DNA of 56,323 bases from an uncultured Selenomonadaceae bacterium (GTDB taxonomy: Bacteria; Bacillota; Negativicutes; Selenomonadales; Selenomonadaceae): contig CAJOHI010000008.1 of assembly GCA_905234365.1 (NCBI GenBank), positions 1 to 56,323 on the forward strand. The letters are read 5' to 3'. Position 1 is the stretch's first letter, and the number at the start of each line of letters is the position of its first letter. This document shows positions 33,903 through 42,671 of this stretch, piece by piece. The position numbers and the translations under genes were made by a program. The notes under the pieces are model-generated. The model saw nothing but the letters and a program-made list of their open reading frames with translations, searched no databases and was not told where the DNA came from.

Positions 33903-35414
33903 ATGTTGTTACACAAAATAATTGATCAAGGTCAAACAAATGATATTGCACTTGTCGATCATGGTCGTTACGTTACTTATGGAGAATTTAAAGAAGCGAT
34001 TAAACACTGTCGTGATAAACTTTATGATCTTGGCATTCGTCAAGGTGATCGTGTTGCAATCTTCTCAAGAAACAGCGTTGAGTTCATCTACGCTTACTTT
34101 GCGGTTGCCTCACTTGGCGCAATCAATGTGCCAATAAATTTTCAACTCAGTACTCGCGAAATTGCCTATATTCTTAAAGATGCAGGCATTGAGCACATTT
34201 TTACTTATAAACCACTTGACATAGATTCACATCATATTGACAGCAAGGAGAAACCAGATTTTCACGTTGGCATACCTCAAAAAGTCACTCAACACAATAT
34301 GAAGGTTTTTGAGTTTACTCAACATGACATAAAAATTCTTGATGAAGTAGACGAAAGCATAAAAGAAGCTCCGGAACTTCCTGCTGACTTTGACGATAAT
34401 AAACCTTGCGTAATAATTTACACTTCCGGCACTACCGGCAATCCAAAAGGCGCTGTATTATCGCACAAAAACTTAGTCCGCAATGCTGAACAGATGATTC
34501 ATATGGGCTGTGAACGCCAACATAAAGTCCTTTGCGTTCTGCCAATGTATCATTGTTTTAGCTGGACCTGTTCAGTGCTCTATCCGCTTTCACACGGTGC
34601 AGCAGTCGTGATTCTTGACTCATTCACACCGAAGGAAACGATTGAGACAATCCGTACTGAAAAAATTACTGACATGTATGTTGTGCCGTCAATCTGTTCA
34701 TTGCTGACTAAACTTGCGTCTGCTGAAGATATGAAGACACTGCGATTGGTTGTAAGTGGTGGTACGACGCTGCCGGTTCAAATTGCTAACGATTTTATTA
34801 ATAAATTTGGCGTTGAGATTTGCGAAGGTTACGGTCTCAGTGAAGCGTCACCGGTTGTTACGATGAATCCTTACGGTAAACCTAAAGTTGGCTCAAGTGG
34901 TCCCGCTGAAGGCAATGACGTTCCGCAAGGCAGCGAAGGCGAATTGGTTATTAAAGGCGATAATGTCATGCTTGGTTATTGGAATATGCCGGAAGCAACG
35001 AAGGAAGCGATTGACGCTGAAGGCTGGCTGCATACCGGTGATATCGCTAAAGTTGACGATGACGGCTACGTTTACATTGTCAATCGCCTTAAAGAAATGA
35101 TTATCAGCATGGGCGAAAATATTTATCCGCGTGAAGTTGAGGAAGTCATTTATCGTTATCCGGGCATTAAAGACGCGGCTGTAATTGGCGTTGAGGATAA
35201 ACTCAGAGGTCAAGCCGGTGCTTGTTTCTACTCAATGCAAGAAGGCGCTGAAATGGATATTCACAATTTGAAACAATTCCTGCAAAAAAATTTAGCACTT
35301 TATAAAATTCCAAGAGAGTTTCACGAACTTGATGACTTGCCGAGAACTTCAACCGGAAAAATTTCTAAGCGCATGATTTTAGAAGACTTTTTGAAACGCA
35401 AAAACTTAAATTAA
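33903..35414 (+). CDS. AMP-forming acyl-CoA synthetase (long-chain fatty acid-CoA ligase-like)
   Basis: Member of the ANL adenylating family: core motifs IIYTSGTTGNPKGAVLSH, CEGYGLSEASPV, GWLHTGDIAKVDDDGYVYIVNRLKEMI and the C-terminal lysine motif RTSTGKISKR. It activates a carboxylic acid with ATP and passes it to CoA. Acid specificity cannot be read; the general form fits a medium or long fatty acid. At 503 residues it is full length. ATG 33903 is used with TGGAGTGA upstream; GTG 33891 overlaps that site. The wavE-like gene begins one codon after the stop, in the same frame. Confidence 0.88.
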   Translation: MLLHKIIDQGQTNDIALVDHGRYVTYGEFKEAIKHCRDKLYDLGIRQGDRVAIFSRNSVEFIYAYFAVASLGAINVPINFQLSTREIAYILKDAGIEHIFTYKPLDIDSHHIDSKEKPDFHVGIPQKVTQHNMKVFEFTQHDIKILDEVDESIKEAPELPADFDDNKPCVIIYTSGTTGNPKGAVLSHKNLVRNAEQMIHMGCERQHKVLCVLPMYHCFSWTCSVLYPLSHGAAVVILDSFTPKETIETIRTEKITDMYVVPSICSLLTKLASAEDMKTLRLVVSGGTTLPVQIANDFINKFGVEICEGYGLSEASPVVTMNPYGKPKVGSSGPAEGNDVPQGSEGELVIKGDNVMLGYWNMPEATKEAIDAEGWLHTGDIAKVDDDGYVYIVNRLKEMIISMGENIYPREVEEVIYRYPGIKDAAVIGVEDKLRGQAGACFYSMQEGAEMDIHNLKQFLQKNLALYKIPREFHELDDLPRTSTGKISKRMILEDFLKRKNLN

Positions 35415-35417
35415 TTT

Positions 35418-36680
35418 ATGGGCGTACCAATAGTTAATATGAATGAAGTAGCTCAAAATTTTGATGAGAAAACTGCAATCTTTATGTCTACCGAAAAACC
35501 TTATCCCAATTTTCAGATGAGCATTAATATGAAAATAATGGGGGGGGGTATAAATATCCCAACTCTTGCGTTTTCCGTTGAAGAAATTGCTGCAATGTAT
35601 GACAGACTGACTATGAATAATGTTTTAAGGCAAATATCGGAAGACGGATTAAATAACTTTGGCTTTAATGTCATGCGAAGTTTGTTAAATGGAATGACTA
35701 CTGTTTTAACCAAAAATCAAACAGTTGAATATACATATTTTGATACAAGAGAATGCGAAAAAATACAATTTGATATATCTGATGTTGGAATTGTAATACA
35801 AGGACCTTTACTGTATGATGATAATTATACTTTAGTAACAGCTCAAAATTATCGCAAGTTTTATCCGAATGCTCCAATTGTTATTTCGACGTGGAAAAAC
35901 GAAGCAAGTGATGAATTTCGCTCCTTCTGCAAAGAAAATTTTATTGTTTTACTTGAAAATGATCAACCGAAAGAAATAGGTAGAGCAAATACTAACCGTC
36001 AATTAGAAAGTTCATTTCAAGGAATAAAATATATAAAACAACATTCAAAAGTAAAGTTTGTTTTAAAATCTCGAACTGATCAGAGATTCAATCGTCCGGA
36101 TTTTTTATTGTATTTTTTGAATATGATGAAAGTCTTTCCGCCAAATGGTGATAAATTGAAAGGTCGTATTATTGTTATTGGAGGAAATGGCAAAATATAT
36201 TCTCCATTTTGTATATCAGATTTCTTATCTTTTGGATATGTATCCGATATGATGAAACTTTACGGGATCAAACGTCAAAAAATTAATGTTAAAGAGGAGA
36301 GATTTATTCAGAATCATAAAAAAATAAATGAAAAAATTACAAAAATATTGGAGAATTGTAAATTAAATGCCTATTCACCTATTGAACGCGATAGAAAACT
36401 CTTGAATTTCAACAGAATGATGAAACATTTTTTAGGAATATATGGCGGCGAAACTTATATAATGTCAAATTTTTATCTGGAAAATATCGGAGCGATTGAT
36501 CACGATAGATTACTTGAAACTTATCATAAATTTTTGAAAGACTACATTATAGTTGTAGATGATTTCAGTATCCTTTGGGATTGGCCAAAATATGAATCAA
36601 GACGGCATAATATTTATCCTGGAATTCCTTATTATAATAACCTTAATCATGGAATTTGGCTGAATTTATATAATAGCTAA
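35418..36680 (+). CDS. WavE-family lipopolysaccharide synthesis protein with truncated N-terminal domain
   Basis: Residues about 120-400 match the WavE family of putative LPS-core/O-antigen glycosyltransferases: GIVIQGPLLYDDNYTLVTA, PIVISTWKNEASDEF, FVLKSRTDQRFNRPD. The first 65 residues look like the second half of the Rossmann-like domain found at the end of the sulfotransferases (GVPIVNMNEVAQNFDEKTAIF); the GxGxxG half is missing. Codons 41-44 contain a 9-G run. No ribosome site precedes ATG 35418, which lies one codon after the ligase stop in the same frame, so it depends on reinitiation or is a recombination product. AT-rich, probably acquired. A terminator follows. Confidence 0.75.
   Translation: MGVPIVNMNEVAQNFDEKTAIFMSTEKPYPNFQMSINMKIMGGGINIPTLAFSVEEIAAMYDRLTMNNVLRQISEDGLNNFGFNVMRSLLNGMTTVLTKNQTVEYTYFDTRECEKIQFDISDVGIVIQGPLLYDDNYTLVTAQNYRKFYPNAPIVISTWKNEASDEFRSFCKENFIVLLENDQPKEIGRANTNRQLESSFQGIKYIKQHSKVKFVLKSRTDQRFNRPDFLLYFLNMMKVFPPNGDKLKGRIIVIGGNGKIYSPFCISDFLSFGYVSDMMKLYGIKRQKINVKEERFIQNHKKINEKITKILENCKLNAYSPIERDRKLLNFNRMMKHFLGIYGGETYIMSNFYLENIGAIDHDRLLETYHKFLKDYIIVVDDFSILWDWPKYESRRHNIYPGIPYYNNLNHGIWLNLYNS
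35540..35548 (+). repeat. G9 homopolymer tract inside the wavE-like gene
   Basis: Nine consecutive G follow AT of an ATG codon (Met41, Gly42-44). The frame is open at this length. As in the WbdD-like gene, the tract encodes Met-Gly-Gly-Gly and follows an AA-rich stretch, which suggests a common origin or mechanism. Confidence 0.75.
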
Positions 36681-36734
36681 TAAAGGTTGTAACAGATAGA
36701 GCAGGTTCAACATTTAAATATTTTTGCAATTTAT

Positions 36735-36776
36735 AAACCGTAAACATGATGATAAATCATAGCAAGCGGTTTTTTT
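36735..36776 (+). terminator. Terminator after the wavE-like gene
   Basis: AAACCG (36735-36740) pairs with CGGTTT (36767-36772); inside, ATGAT can pair with ATCAT. Seven T follow. Confidence 0.7.
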
Positions 36777-36806
36777 AAATGCAAAGATTAAATTCAGATT
36801 AAAAAT

Positions 36807-36848
36807 GCTTTAAAATCATTGCCTTAAAAGGCTTTAAAATGTTATACT
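36807..36848 (+). promoter_or_regulatory. Promoter region of the giant RTX gene, with direct repeats
   Basis: TTGCCT (36819-36824), 18-base spacer, TATACT (36843-36848). GCTTTAAAAT is repeated at 36807-36816 and 36831-36840, 24 bases apart, so the copies flank and overlap the -35 on one helix face; an activator or repressor site is possible. The ribosome site is AAGGAAAGG before ATG 36896. Confidence 0.45.
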
Positions 36849-36895
36849 TCACATAGTAAGTTTTTTTCTTTTTTCAAGGAAAGGCAGGGATTTTT

Positions 36896-39800
36896 ATGGC
36901 ATCTATTAGCGATTTGATTGGAAGTACAGTAATTTCTGGTACAACTAAAGCGGATACTATCGTTGTAAAAGGCAGCAACACAACTGTTAATGCCGGCGCT
37001 GGAAATGATGTTATTGAGGTCAATTTAAATTATGAATTGGCTAATTCTTCCACTTCAAACATTTTGATTAATGCTGAAGCAGATGCTGATTCTGTGTTTA
37101 TTGGCGAAAATGTTTCAGCCGTAACCGTAAACGGCGGTACAGGTGCAGATACAATAAACAATTACGGCAGTGATATTTTAATAAACAGCAACGCAGATGA
37201 TGATTATATTTCCAGCAGCAGCGGTCAAAATGTGACAATTAATGCTGGTATTGGCGACGATACCATTTACAATACGAGCGGTTATACAACCTTAAATGGT
37301 GGTGCCGATTCCGATTCGATTGTAAATCGCGGTTCTAATGTCTTCATTGACGGCGGCGAAGGTGCAGATGATATTAAACTTTACAGTGTAAGCAAGAATG
37401 TTACGGTTAATGCCGGAAAAGGAAAAGACACAATCGAAGCGAGTTTTAATCCTGATGTCTTTATCTATGCCGAAGGCGACGGTAATGACTTAATTAAAAA
37501 TTACGATTCAGACGACACAATTAATATCACCTCAGATACTTTCTATGGAACTGTTGCGAGTGGCAGCGATGTAATTTTATCAATAGGCAGCGGCTCTATA
37601 ACACTTGAAAATGCTCTTAGTAAAGCACTTAACATTGTCGGCGGCATATCGACTATTGGTTCTGTAATTGTAAACACTAAAAGCGGCGAAGTTGTCGAGG
37701 GAACTGCGTATGCCGATACAATTACAAACAGCGGCGAAAATGTTACAATAAATTCCGGTACAGGCAACGATGTGATTATTAACGAGGAATTGGGAATCCA
37801 AAATATCATTAATGGCGGTGCCGGTGCGGATTCAGTTTATAATGCAGGTTCCAATGTCACAATCAACGCCGATGAAGGCAGCGATACGATTAACAACGAA
37901 GGCTGGAATACAAGCATAAATGGTGGTGACGGCAACGATATTATAACTACAAGCAAAACTTACAACGTCACAATCGCCGGCGGTAAAGGTAATGATACAC
38001 TTACCGGCAGTTCACTTGCTGAAGTTTTTGTCTATACAAAGGGCGACGGCAACGATATTATCACCAACTATGGTTCCAACGATACTATCAACATCATTGA
38101 AGGCAACAATTATTCAACGCTTGTCAGTGGTGATGATGTAATTGTCAGTGTAGGCAGCGGTACGATCACTTTGCAAAATTCTAAAGGCAAGACTTTAAAT
38201 ATCGTTAATGGTAATTTGCCCGAAACGACCTCCGGAGAATATATCAGCATTACTAATCCTATCAGCAACACTGTAGTCAGTGGCAGCAGCGGTGATGATT
38301 CAATCAAAATTAATACGGCAGAAAAAATCACCATTAATGCCGGACTTGGCAACGATACTGTAAATTCTAACCATTACGAAGCCGTTTACCTCTATGCTGC
38401 CGGTGACGGTAAGGACATTATAACCGCTAACTCAAATGATACGATTAAAATTACCAGCGGCACTTACTCTACGCAAAAGAGCGGCAATGATTTAGTTTTA
38501 AATGTCGGTAACGGCTCAATTACTGTCAAAGACGCCGCAAATCAGCGAATATTGATTCAAAATTCAAGCGGTTCTATTGATACCATTAATTCTGCAGGTA
38601 AGGTAGTTATCGGCAATTTGGCGGACACTATCTCAATTAACGGTTCGGCAAATGATGACAAAATTTACAACATAGGCAGCAACGTAACAATTAATGCAGG
38701 TGCCGGCAACGATACCATTTTAAATTATAAAGATACGGCGGCATTAATTCAATACTCCGCAGGTGACGGCAACGACGTTATTGCAAGTTATAATGATGAT
38801 AAAAATATCGTTGCTTACAGCGGAAATGACACAATTCAAATTGCAAATGGTACTTACTCAACGGAAATCAGCGGCGATGATGTCATAATTACCGTCGGAG
38901 TAAACAGTCTCACGGTTAAAAATGCCAAAGATAAGACCCTTAACATTATCGGTGAAAAAACGATTGATACCATTACCGTTGACGAGGATGAAAACGTCAA
39001 CAACGTTATTTCCGAAGTGCAAAAAAATATCAGGCGCACTATAGAAGATTCAGGTTTGTCAAGTCTTAATACGTCAATCACTGAATCAAAAATCAGCGCT
39101 TTAATTGCCAATTCTAAAAAATCTTCACTCGATAACGTGCCAACTATAAGCAGCAGTGTTGATACTTTGCTGAGTGGTAATGCCGTTATTGCAATTCCAA
39201 CACTTGAAGCTGCCGACACTTTGACGGTTGATTTTAACGATAACGGAATAAAACTCGTCAAAATGCTGCATGACGTCGGCAATGTCAATTTAAATTTCAG
39301 CGATTCGGGTCACAATGCCATTGTCATTGGTTCAAGTGTAACAGGCAGCGAAAAAATCACGGCAGGAAATCCTGGTAAAGGTCAAGTTGGTGATACGCTT
39401 TATAATTTTAGTAAAAAAGCAAATGTCACGATGATTGGTGGCACCGGCAATGATTATTTTCATGCGGCAAATAGCAGCGACGTTATTGATTTGACGGGCG
39501 GCGGTGCTGATACAATCGACGCAACTTTAAGCGGTGCAAGTGTCAAAGGTTATGATGTTTCACAAGGCGCAATTTTTGTAGTCAATGAAACAAATCAGAC
39601 GGCGTTACTTGAAGATATGCAAAGCGGCAAAATTGCATTGGACGGCGGAAAATTCACGCTTAATGGTGCAACTGAAGGCATTGCATTAGTTGGAACTAAT
39701 ACAAACAGAGGAACTTTTGCACGTCTTGTGACTAATGATAAAACTTCGCTCTATGGTGATGAATTGCTTTACGGCTGGAGCAGTAAGACAGGCGGTACAG

Positions 39801-42109
39801 TTGACGGCAGCGGCAGCAATGAAAAACAGGTCTTAATCGGCAACGGTGATACAATATCATCAACGCTTATTGGCGGCAGTGCAAATGATACGATTATTTC
39901 GAGTGCTAATGATGTTGTAAGCCTTTCCAGTGGCAGAGATTTAATCATTGGAAAAGCAAACAGCGCAGCAACTTTCATTTATGACACTAATGCCAAGATC
40001 AATTCGACGATAGAAAATTATAGTGCTAACGATACCTTAAAAGTACAAACCGCAGCACTTACCGCATCGACTGTTGGAAGCAACTTAGTTTTAAGCGCCG
40101 GTGAAGGAACCGTTTACTTAAAAGATTATACCGCTTCAACTCTCAATATCAACGATAAAGTTATAACAATTACTGATATCCTCATTGGCGAGACGATAAA
40201 TAATACGCAAAGACAGCAAAGACTTGTTGGCAGCGACAGTGCTGATACAATCGTGAACAGCGGCGGCAAAGTAACGATTGAGGCAGGTAAAGGCAACGAT
40301 ACGATATTAAATTACGGCGGCAGAGCGGTAATTAACAGCGATCAAGGAAACGATTTAATAACAAGTGCCGGATCAAGAGCGACAATCAATTCCGGAGCCG
40401 GTAACGATACCATTAACCTCAGCGGTTCCAACAATTTGATAAAATATACTTCCGGCGCTGACGTTATAACCGGAATCAAATCAAATGACACAATTCAAAT
40501 AGCTGACAGTTACACCACTTCAAAGAGCGGCAACGATATGATATTAACGACCGGCAACGGCAGTATTACGCTTAAAGATTCGGCTAATCAGCGCTTGATT
40601 GTCAACTCTACTGTGATTAACTCTGAAAGTGCAGTTAATATAAGCAATGTTCAAAACCTTATCAGCTTAGTCGGTTCCAGCAAAGCAGATACGATTGTAA
40701 ATTCGGCGGCATTTGTGACGATTGACGCAGGCAGCGGTGCTGATTATATTGATGTAAGCGGCGGCAATGTAAGTATCATCGGCGGCAAAGGCAAAGATAC
40801 GATAGTACTTGACGGCAGCGGTAATATCGTTGAATATGCTGAAGGCGACGGAAACGATACGATCATTGGTTACAATTCAACAGATACCATTGAAATAACA
40901 GAAGGTATTTTCTCAACGGTTAGTAGCGGTTCAGATATCGTCATTAAAGTTGGTAAAGGTTCCTTGACCTTAAAAGACGCACAAAATGCAAAACTGAATA
41001 TTAAAACGTCGGGAAAGGCAAACTTGATTTATAACGACGTTAAAGACAGAGTAACACTCAATGCGGCATTTAGTGGCACTCTTGATTCAACGGATTATGA
41101 TTCAACGGTTAAGTTAATTGACGCTACGCAGGTTACTTCAGCCGTAAGCATTGTCGGAAATAAACTTGCCAATACAATTAGAGGCACAGCAAAGGCGGAT
41201 ACGATTTACGGCGGCGTTGGTGCGGATATCCTTTACGGCAATAAAGGCGCAGATATCCTTTACGGCGACAACGGTCATGATACTTTAGCTGGTGGCAAGG
41301 GTAAAGATATACTTTACGGCGGTAACGGCAAAGATGTCTTCATTTATAATGACGGTGACGGTGTAGATGTAATTGCGGACTTCACAGAAGGTCAAGATAC
41401 AATTAAACTCACTGATGCCACCATTTCCTCCGCTTCTGTCAATGCTTCTGATGTCGTCTTGAAAATTGGAAGCGGCTCAATCACAATTAAAGACGCCGTT
41501 AAAAAGACGATCTCTATCCTCGACGCCAATAATAAACTCAATTCGTTTATTCAAGGTTCAACCAGTAGTGAAAGTCTGCTTGGAACAAGTGATGCTGATT
41601 CAATTTTCGGCGATACCGGTGCGGATACCATTTACGGTTATGCCGGTGCTGATTATCTTAGCGGCGGCAAAGGTGCTGACATTATTGACGGCGGTAACGG
41701 TGCTGATACCATTATCGGCGGCAAAGGTAAAGATACCTTGACCGGCGGCAAAGGCAAGAATGTATTTATTTACAATGACGGTGACGGCGACGATGTTATC
41801 ACGGATTATAAATCAACGGATACTTTGCAAATCAACGGCTCATCCTCCTTAGAGACTAATGGTGAAGATGTCATTATAACGGTCGGCAAAGGTTCAATTA
41901 CTCTTACAGGTGCTAAAGATAAAAAAATCAATATCGAACCGGTCAGAGCTTATGCCGAAAAATTCTTCGACGACGACAATTACAGCAGCAGCGATTTAAA
42001 TTCAATCCTTGACAATAAAACAGACGTTTTGGTTGATTATAGTTTTGATGACGTTAAAAAGAAGGATACATTTACACAAATTGCACTTAATCAATCTACG
42101 AAAAAATAA
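36896..42109 (+). CDS. Giant RTX-type secreted calcium-binding repeat protein
   Basis: A 1737-residue acidic, Gly/Asn/Asp-rich protein without cysteine-rich or membrane segments. It is built of about nine related modules. Each has a run of ADTI/GNDTI beta-roll repeats, often a FVYxxGDGNDVI element, then a closing hairpin of the form YST-x-SG-x-DVI-x-VG-x-GSITLKDA. Canonical nonapeptides (GGNGKDVF, GGKGADII) cluster at residues about 1424-1490 and 1559-1632. The C-terminus (VDYSFDDVKKK...STKK) probably carries the type I secretion signal. Such proteins are exported in one step and fold on calcium outside; adhesion or a surface coat is likely. No enzyme domain is recognised, but residues about 700-900 are less repetitive. 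No type I secretion genes are adjacent. Confidence 0.85.
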   Translation: MASISDLIGSTVISGTTKADTIVVKGSNTTVNAGAGNDVIEVNLNYELANSSTSNILINAEADADSVFIGENVSAVTVNGGTGADTINNYGSDILINSNADDDYISSSSGQNVTINAGIGDDTIYNTSGYTTLNGGADSDSIVNRGSNVFIDGGEGADDIKLYSVSKNVTVNAGKGKDTIEASFNPDVFIYAEGDGNDLIKNYDSDDTINITSDTFYGTVASGSDVILSIGSGSITLENALSKALNIVGGISTIGSVIVNTKSGEVVEGTAYADTITNSGENVTINSGTGNDVIINEELGIQNIINGGAGADSVYNAGSNVTINADEGSDTINNEGWNTSINGGDGNDIITTSKTYNVTIAGGKGNDTLTGSSLAEVFVYTKGDGNDIITNYGSNDTINIIEGNNYSTLVSGDDVIVSVGSGTITLQNSKGKTLNIVNGNLPETTSGEYISITNPISNTVVSGSSGDDSIKINTAEKITINAGLGNDTVNSNHYEAVYLYAAGDGKDIITANSNDTIKITSGTYSTQKSGNDLVLNVGNGSITVKDAANQRILIQNSSGSIDTINSAGKVVIGNLADTISINGSANDDKIYNIGSNVTINAGAGNDTILNYKDTAALIQYSAGDGNDVIASYNDDKNIVAYSGNDTIQIANGTYSTEISGDDVIITVGVNSLTVKNAKDKTLNIIGEKTIDTITVDEDENVNNVISEVQKNIRRTIEDSGLSSLNTSITESKISALIANSKKSSLDNVPTISSSVDTLLSGNAVIAIPTLEAADTLTVDFNDNGIKLVKMLHDVGNVNLNFSDSGHNAIVIGSSVTGSEKITAGNPGKGQVGDTLYNFSKKANVTMIGGTGNDYFHAANSSDVIDLTGGGADTIDATLSGASVKGYDVSQGAIFVVNETNQTALLEDMQSGKIALDGGKFTLNGATEGIALVGTNTNRGTFARLVTNDKTSLYGDELLYGWSSKTGGTVDGSGSNEKQVLIGNGDTISSTLIGGSANDTIISSANDVVSLSSGRDLIIGKANSAATFIYDTNAKINSTIENYSANDTLKVQTAALTASTVGSNLVLSAGEGTVYLKDYTASTLNINDKVITITDILIGETINNTQRQQRLVGSDSADTIVNSGGKVTIEAGKGNDTILNYGGRAVINSDQGNDLITSAGSRATINSGAGNDTINLSGSNNLIKYTSGADVITGIKSNDTIQIADSYTTSKSGNDMILTTGNGSITLKDSANQRLIVNSTVINSESAVNISNVQNLISLVGSSKADTIVNSAAFVTIDAGSGADYIDVSGGNVSIIGGKGKDTIVLDGSGNIVEYAEGDGNDTIIGYNSTDTIEITEGIFSTVSSGSDIVIKVGKGSLTLKDAQNAKLNIKTSGKANLIYNDVKDRVTLNAAFSGTLDSTDYDSTVKLIDATQVTSAVSIVGNKLANTIRGTAKADTIYGGVGADILYGNKGADILYGDNGHDTLAGGKGKDILYGGNGKDVFIYNDGDGVDVIADFTEGQDTIKLTDATISSASVNASDVVLKIGSGSITIKDAVKKTISILDANNKLNSFIQGSTSSESLLGTSDADSIFGDTGADTIYGYAGADYLSGGKGADIIDGGNGADTIIGGKGKDTLTGGKGKNVFIYNDGDGDDVITDYKSTDTLQINGSSSLETNGEDVIITVGKGSITLTGAKDKKINIEPVRAYAEKFFDDDNYSSSDLNSILDNKTDVLVDYSFDDVKKKDTFTQIALNQSTKK

Positions 42110-42134
42110 TTAAAAATTCTAATCAAAATTTAAT

Positions 42135-42163
42135 TTGACACATTCAACAAGGTACCTTATAAT
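42135..42163 (+). promoter_or_regulatory. marR promoter (full consensus)
   Basis: TTGACA (42135-42140), 17-base spacer, TATAAT (42158-42163): both hexamers are perfect. The strength calls for repression, which the palindromes described next can provide. Confidence 0.75.
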
Positions 42164-42182
42164 TTATGTTGTAAGGTACCTT
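42149..42182. promoter_or_regulatory. Twin palindromic operators for the MarR repressor
   Basis: The 10-base palindrome AAGGTACCTT occurs at 42149-42158 and again at 42173-42182, 24 bases apart. The first copy ends on the first base of the -10 box; the second covers the expected transcription start. Binding by a MarR dimer at both would block the promoter. The two copies could also pair with each other in RNA (10-bp stem, 14-base loop, TTTT after) and end the upstream RTX transcript, so a double role is possible. Confidence 0.6.
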
Positions 42183-42211
42183 TTAAATTGTTTTGAGCAG
42201 GTGATTTTTTT

Positions 42212-42649
42212 ATGGATAATCAAAACTTGACGGAAATTTTTATGGAAACTCATCATCTTTTACACCGTTATAACATGATTTGGCACAGCAAAAATGTAGG
42301 TGACTTCGATCCGCGCAGAGGTCAAGGCAGGATTCTTGCGGCTCTAAAAAAAATGGAAGGCATTAATCAGCGTGAATTGGCGTTCATTCTTGATATTCGT
42401 CCTCAATCTCTCGGCGAAATGCTGCAAAAATTGGAACAAAATAATTTTTTGACTCGTAAACCTGCAAAGGACGATAAACGTTCATTGATTGTTGAATTGA
42501 CGGATAAGGGCAAGGCTTTAAAATTTCAACGTCCGGATTATGACGAAATTTTGAATTGTCTCGACGAAGATGAGCAGGAGAACTTCAAAAATTATCTTAA
42601 AAAAATTTCGGAACGTCTTGAGGAATTAATCAACGATGAGGAAAATTAA
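42212..42649 (+). CDS. MarR-family transcriptional regulator
   Basis: A 145-residue winged-helix protein: recognition region INQRELAFILDIRPQSLGEMLQKLEQNNFLTRKPAKDDKRSLIVELTDKG, with flanking dimerisation helices. MarR proteins repress efflux or stress genes and release DNA on binding small ligands. The tandem palindromes in its promoter suggest autoregulation, and the ABC exporter gene begins 22 bases downstream, so it is the likely target. Start ATG 42212 after AGGTGA. Confidence 0.9.
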   Translation: MDNQNLTEIFMETHHLLHRYNMIWHSKNVGDFDPRRGQGRILAALKKMEGINQRELAFILDIRPQSLGEMLQKLEQNNFLTRKPAKDDKRSLIVELTDKGKALKFQRPDYDEILNCLDEDEQENFKNYLKKISERLEELINDEEN

Positions 42650-42671
42650 TCAGCGATTGGAGATGATTAAA

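Noticed and set aside
36896..42109. DNA-level periodicity as CRISPR or satellite
   Set aside because: The repeats are coding, in frame and vary at third positions; they are protein modules.
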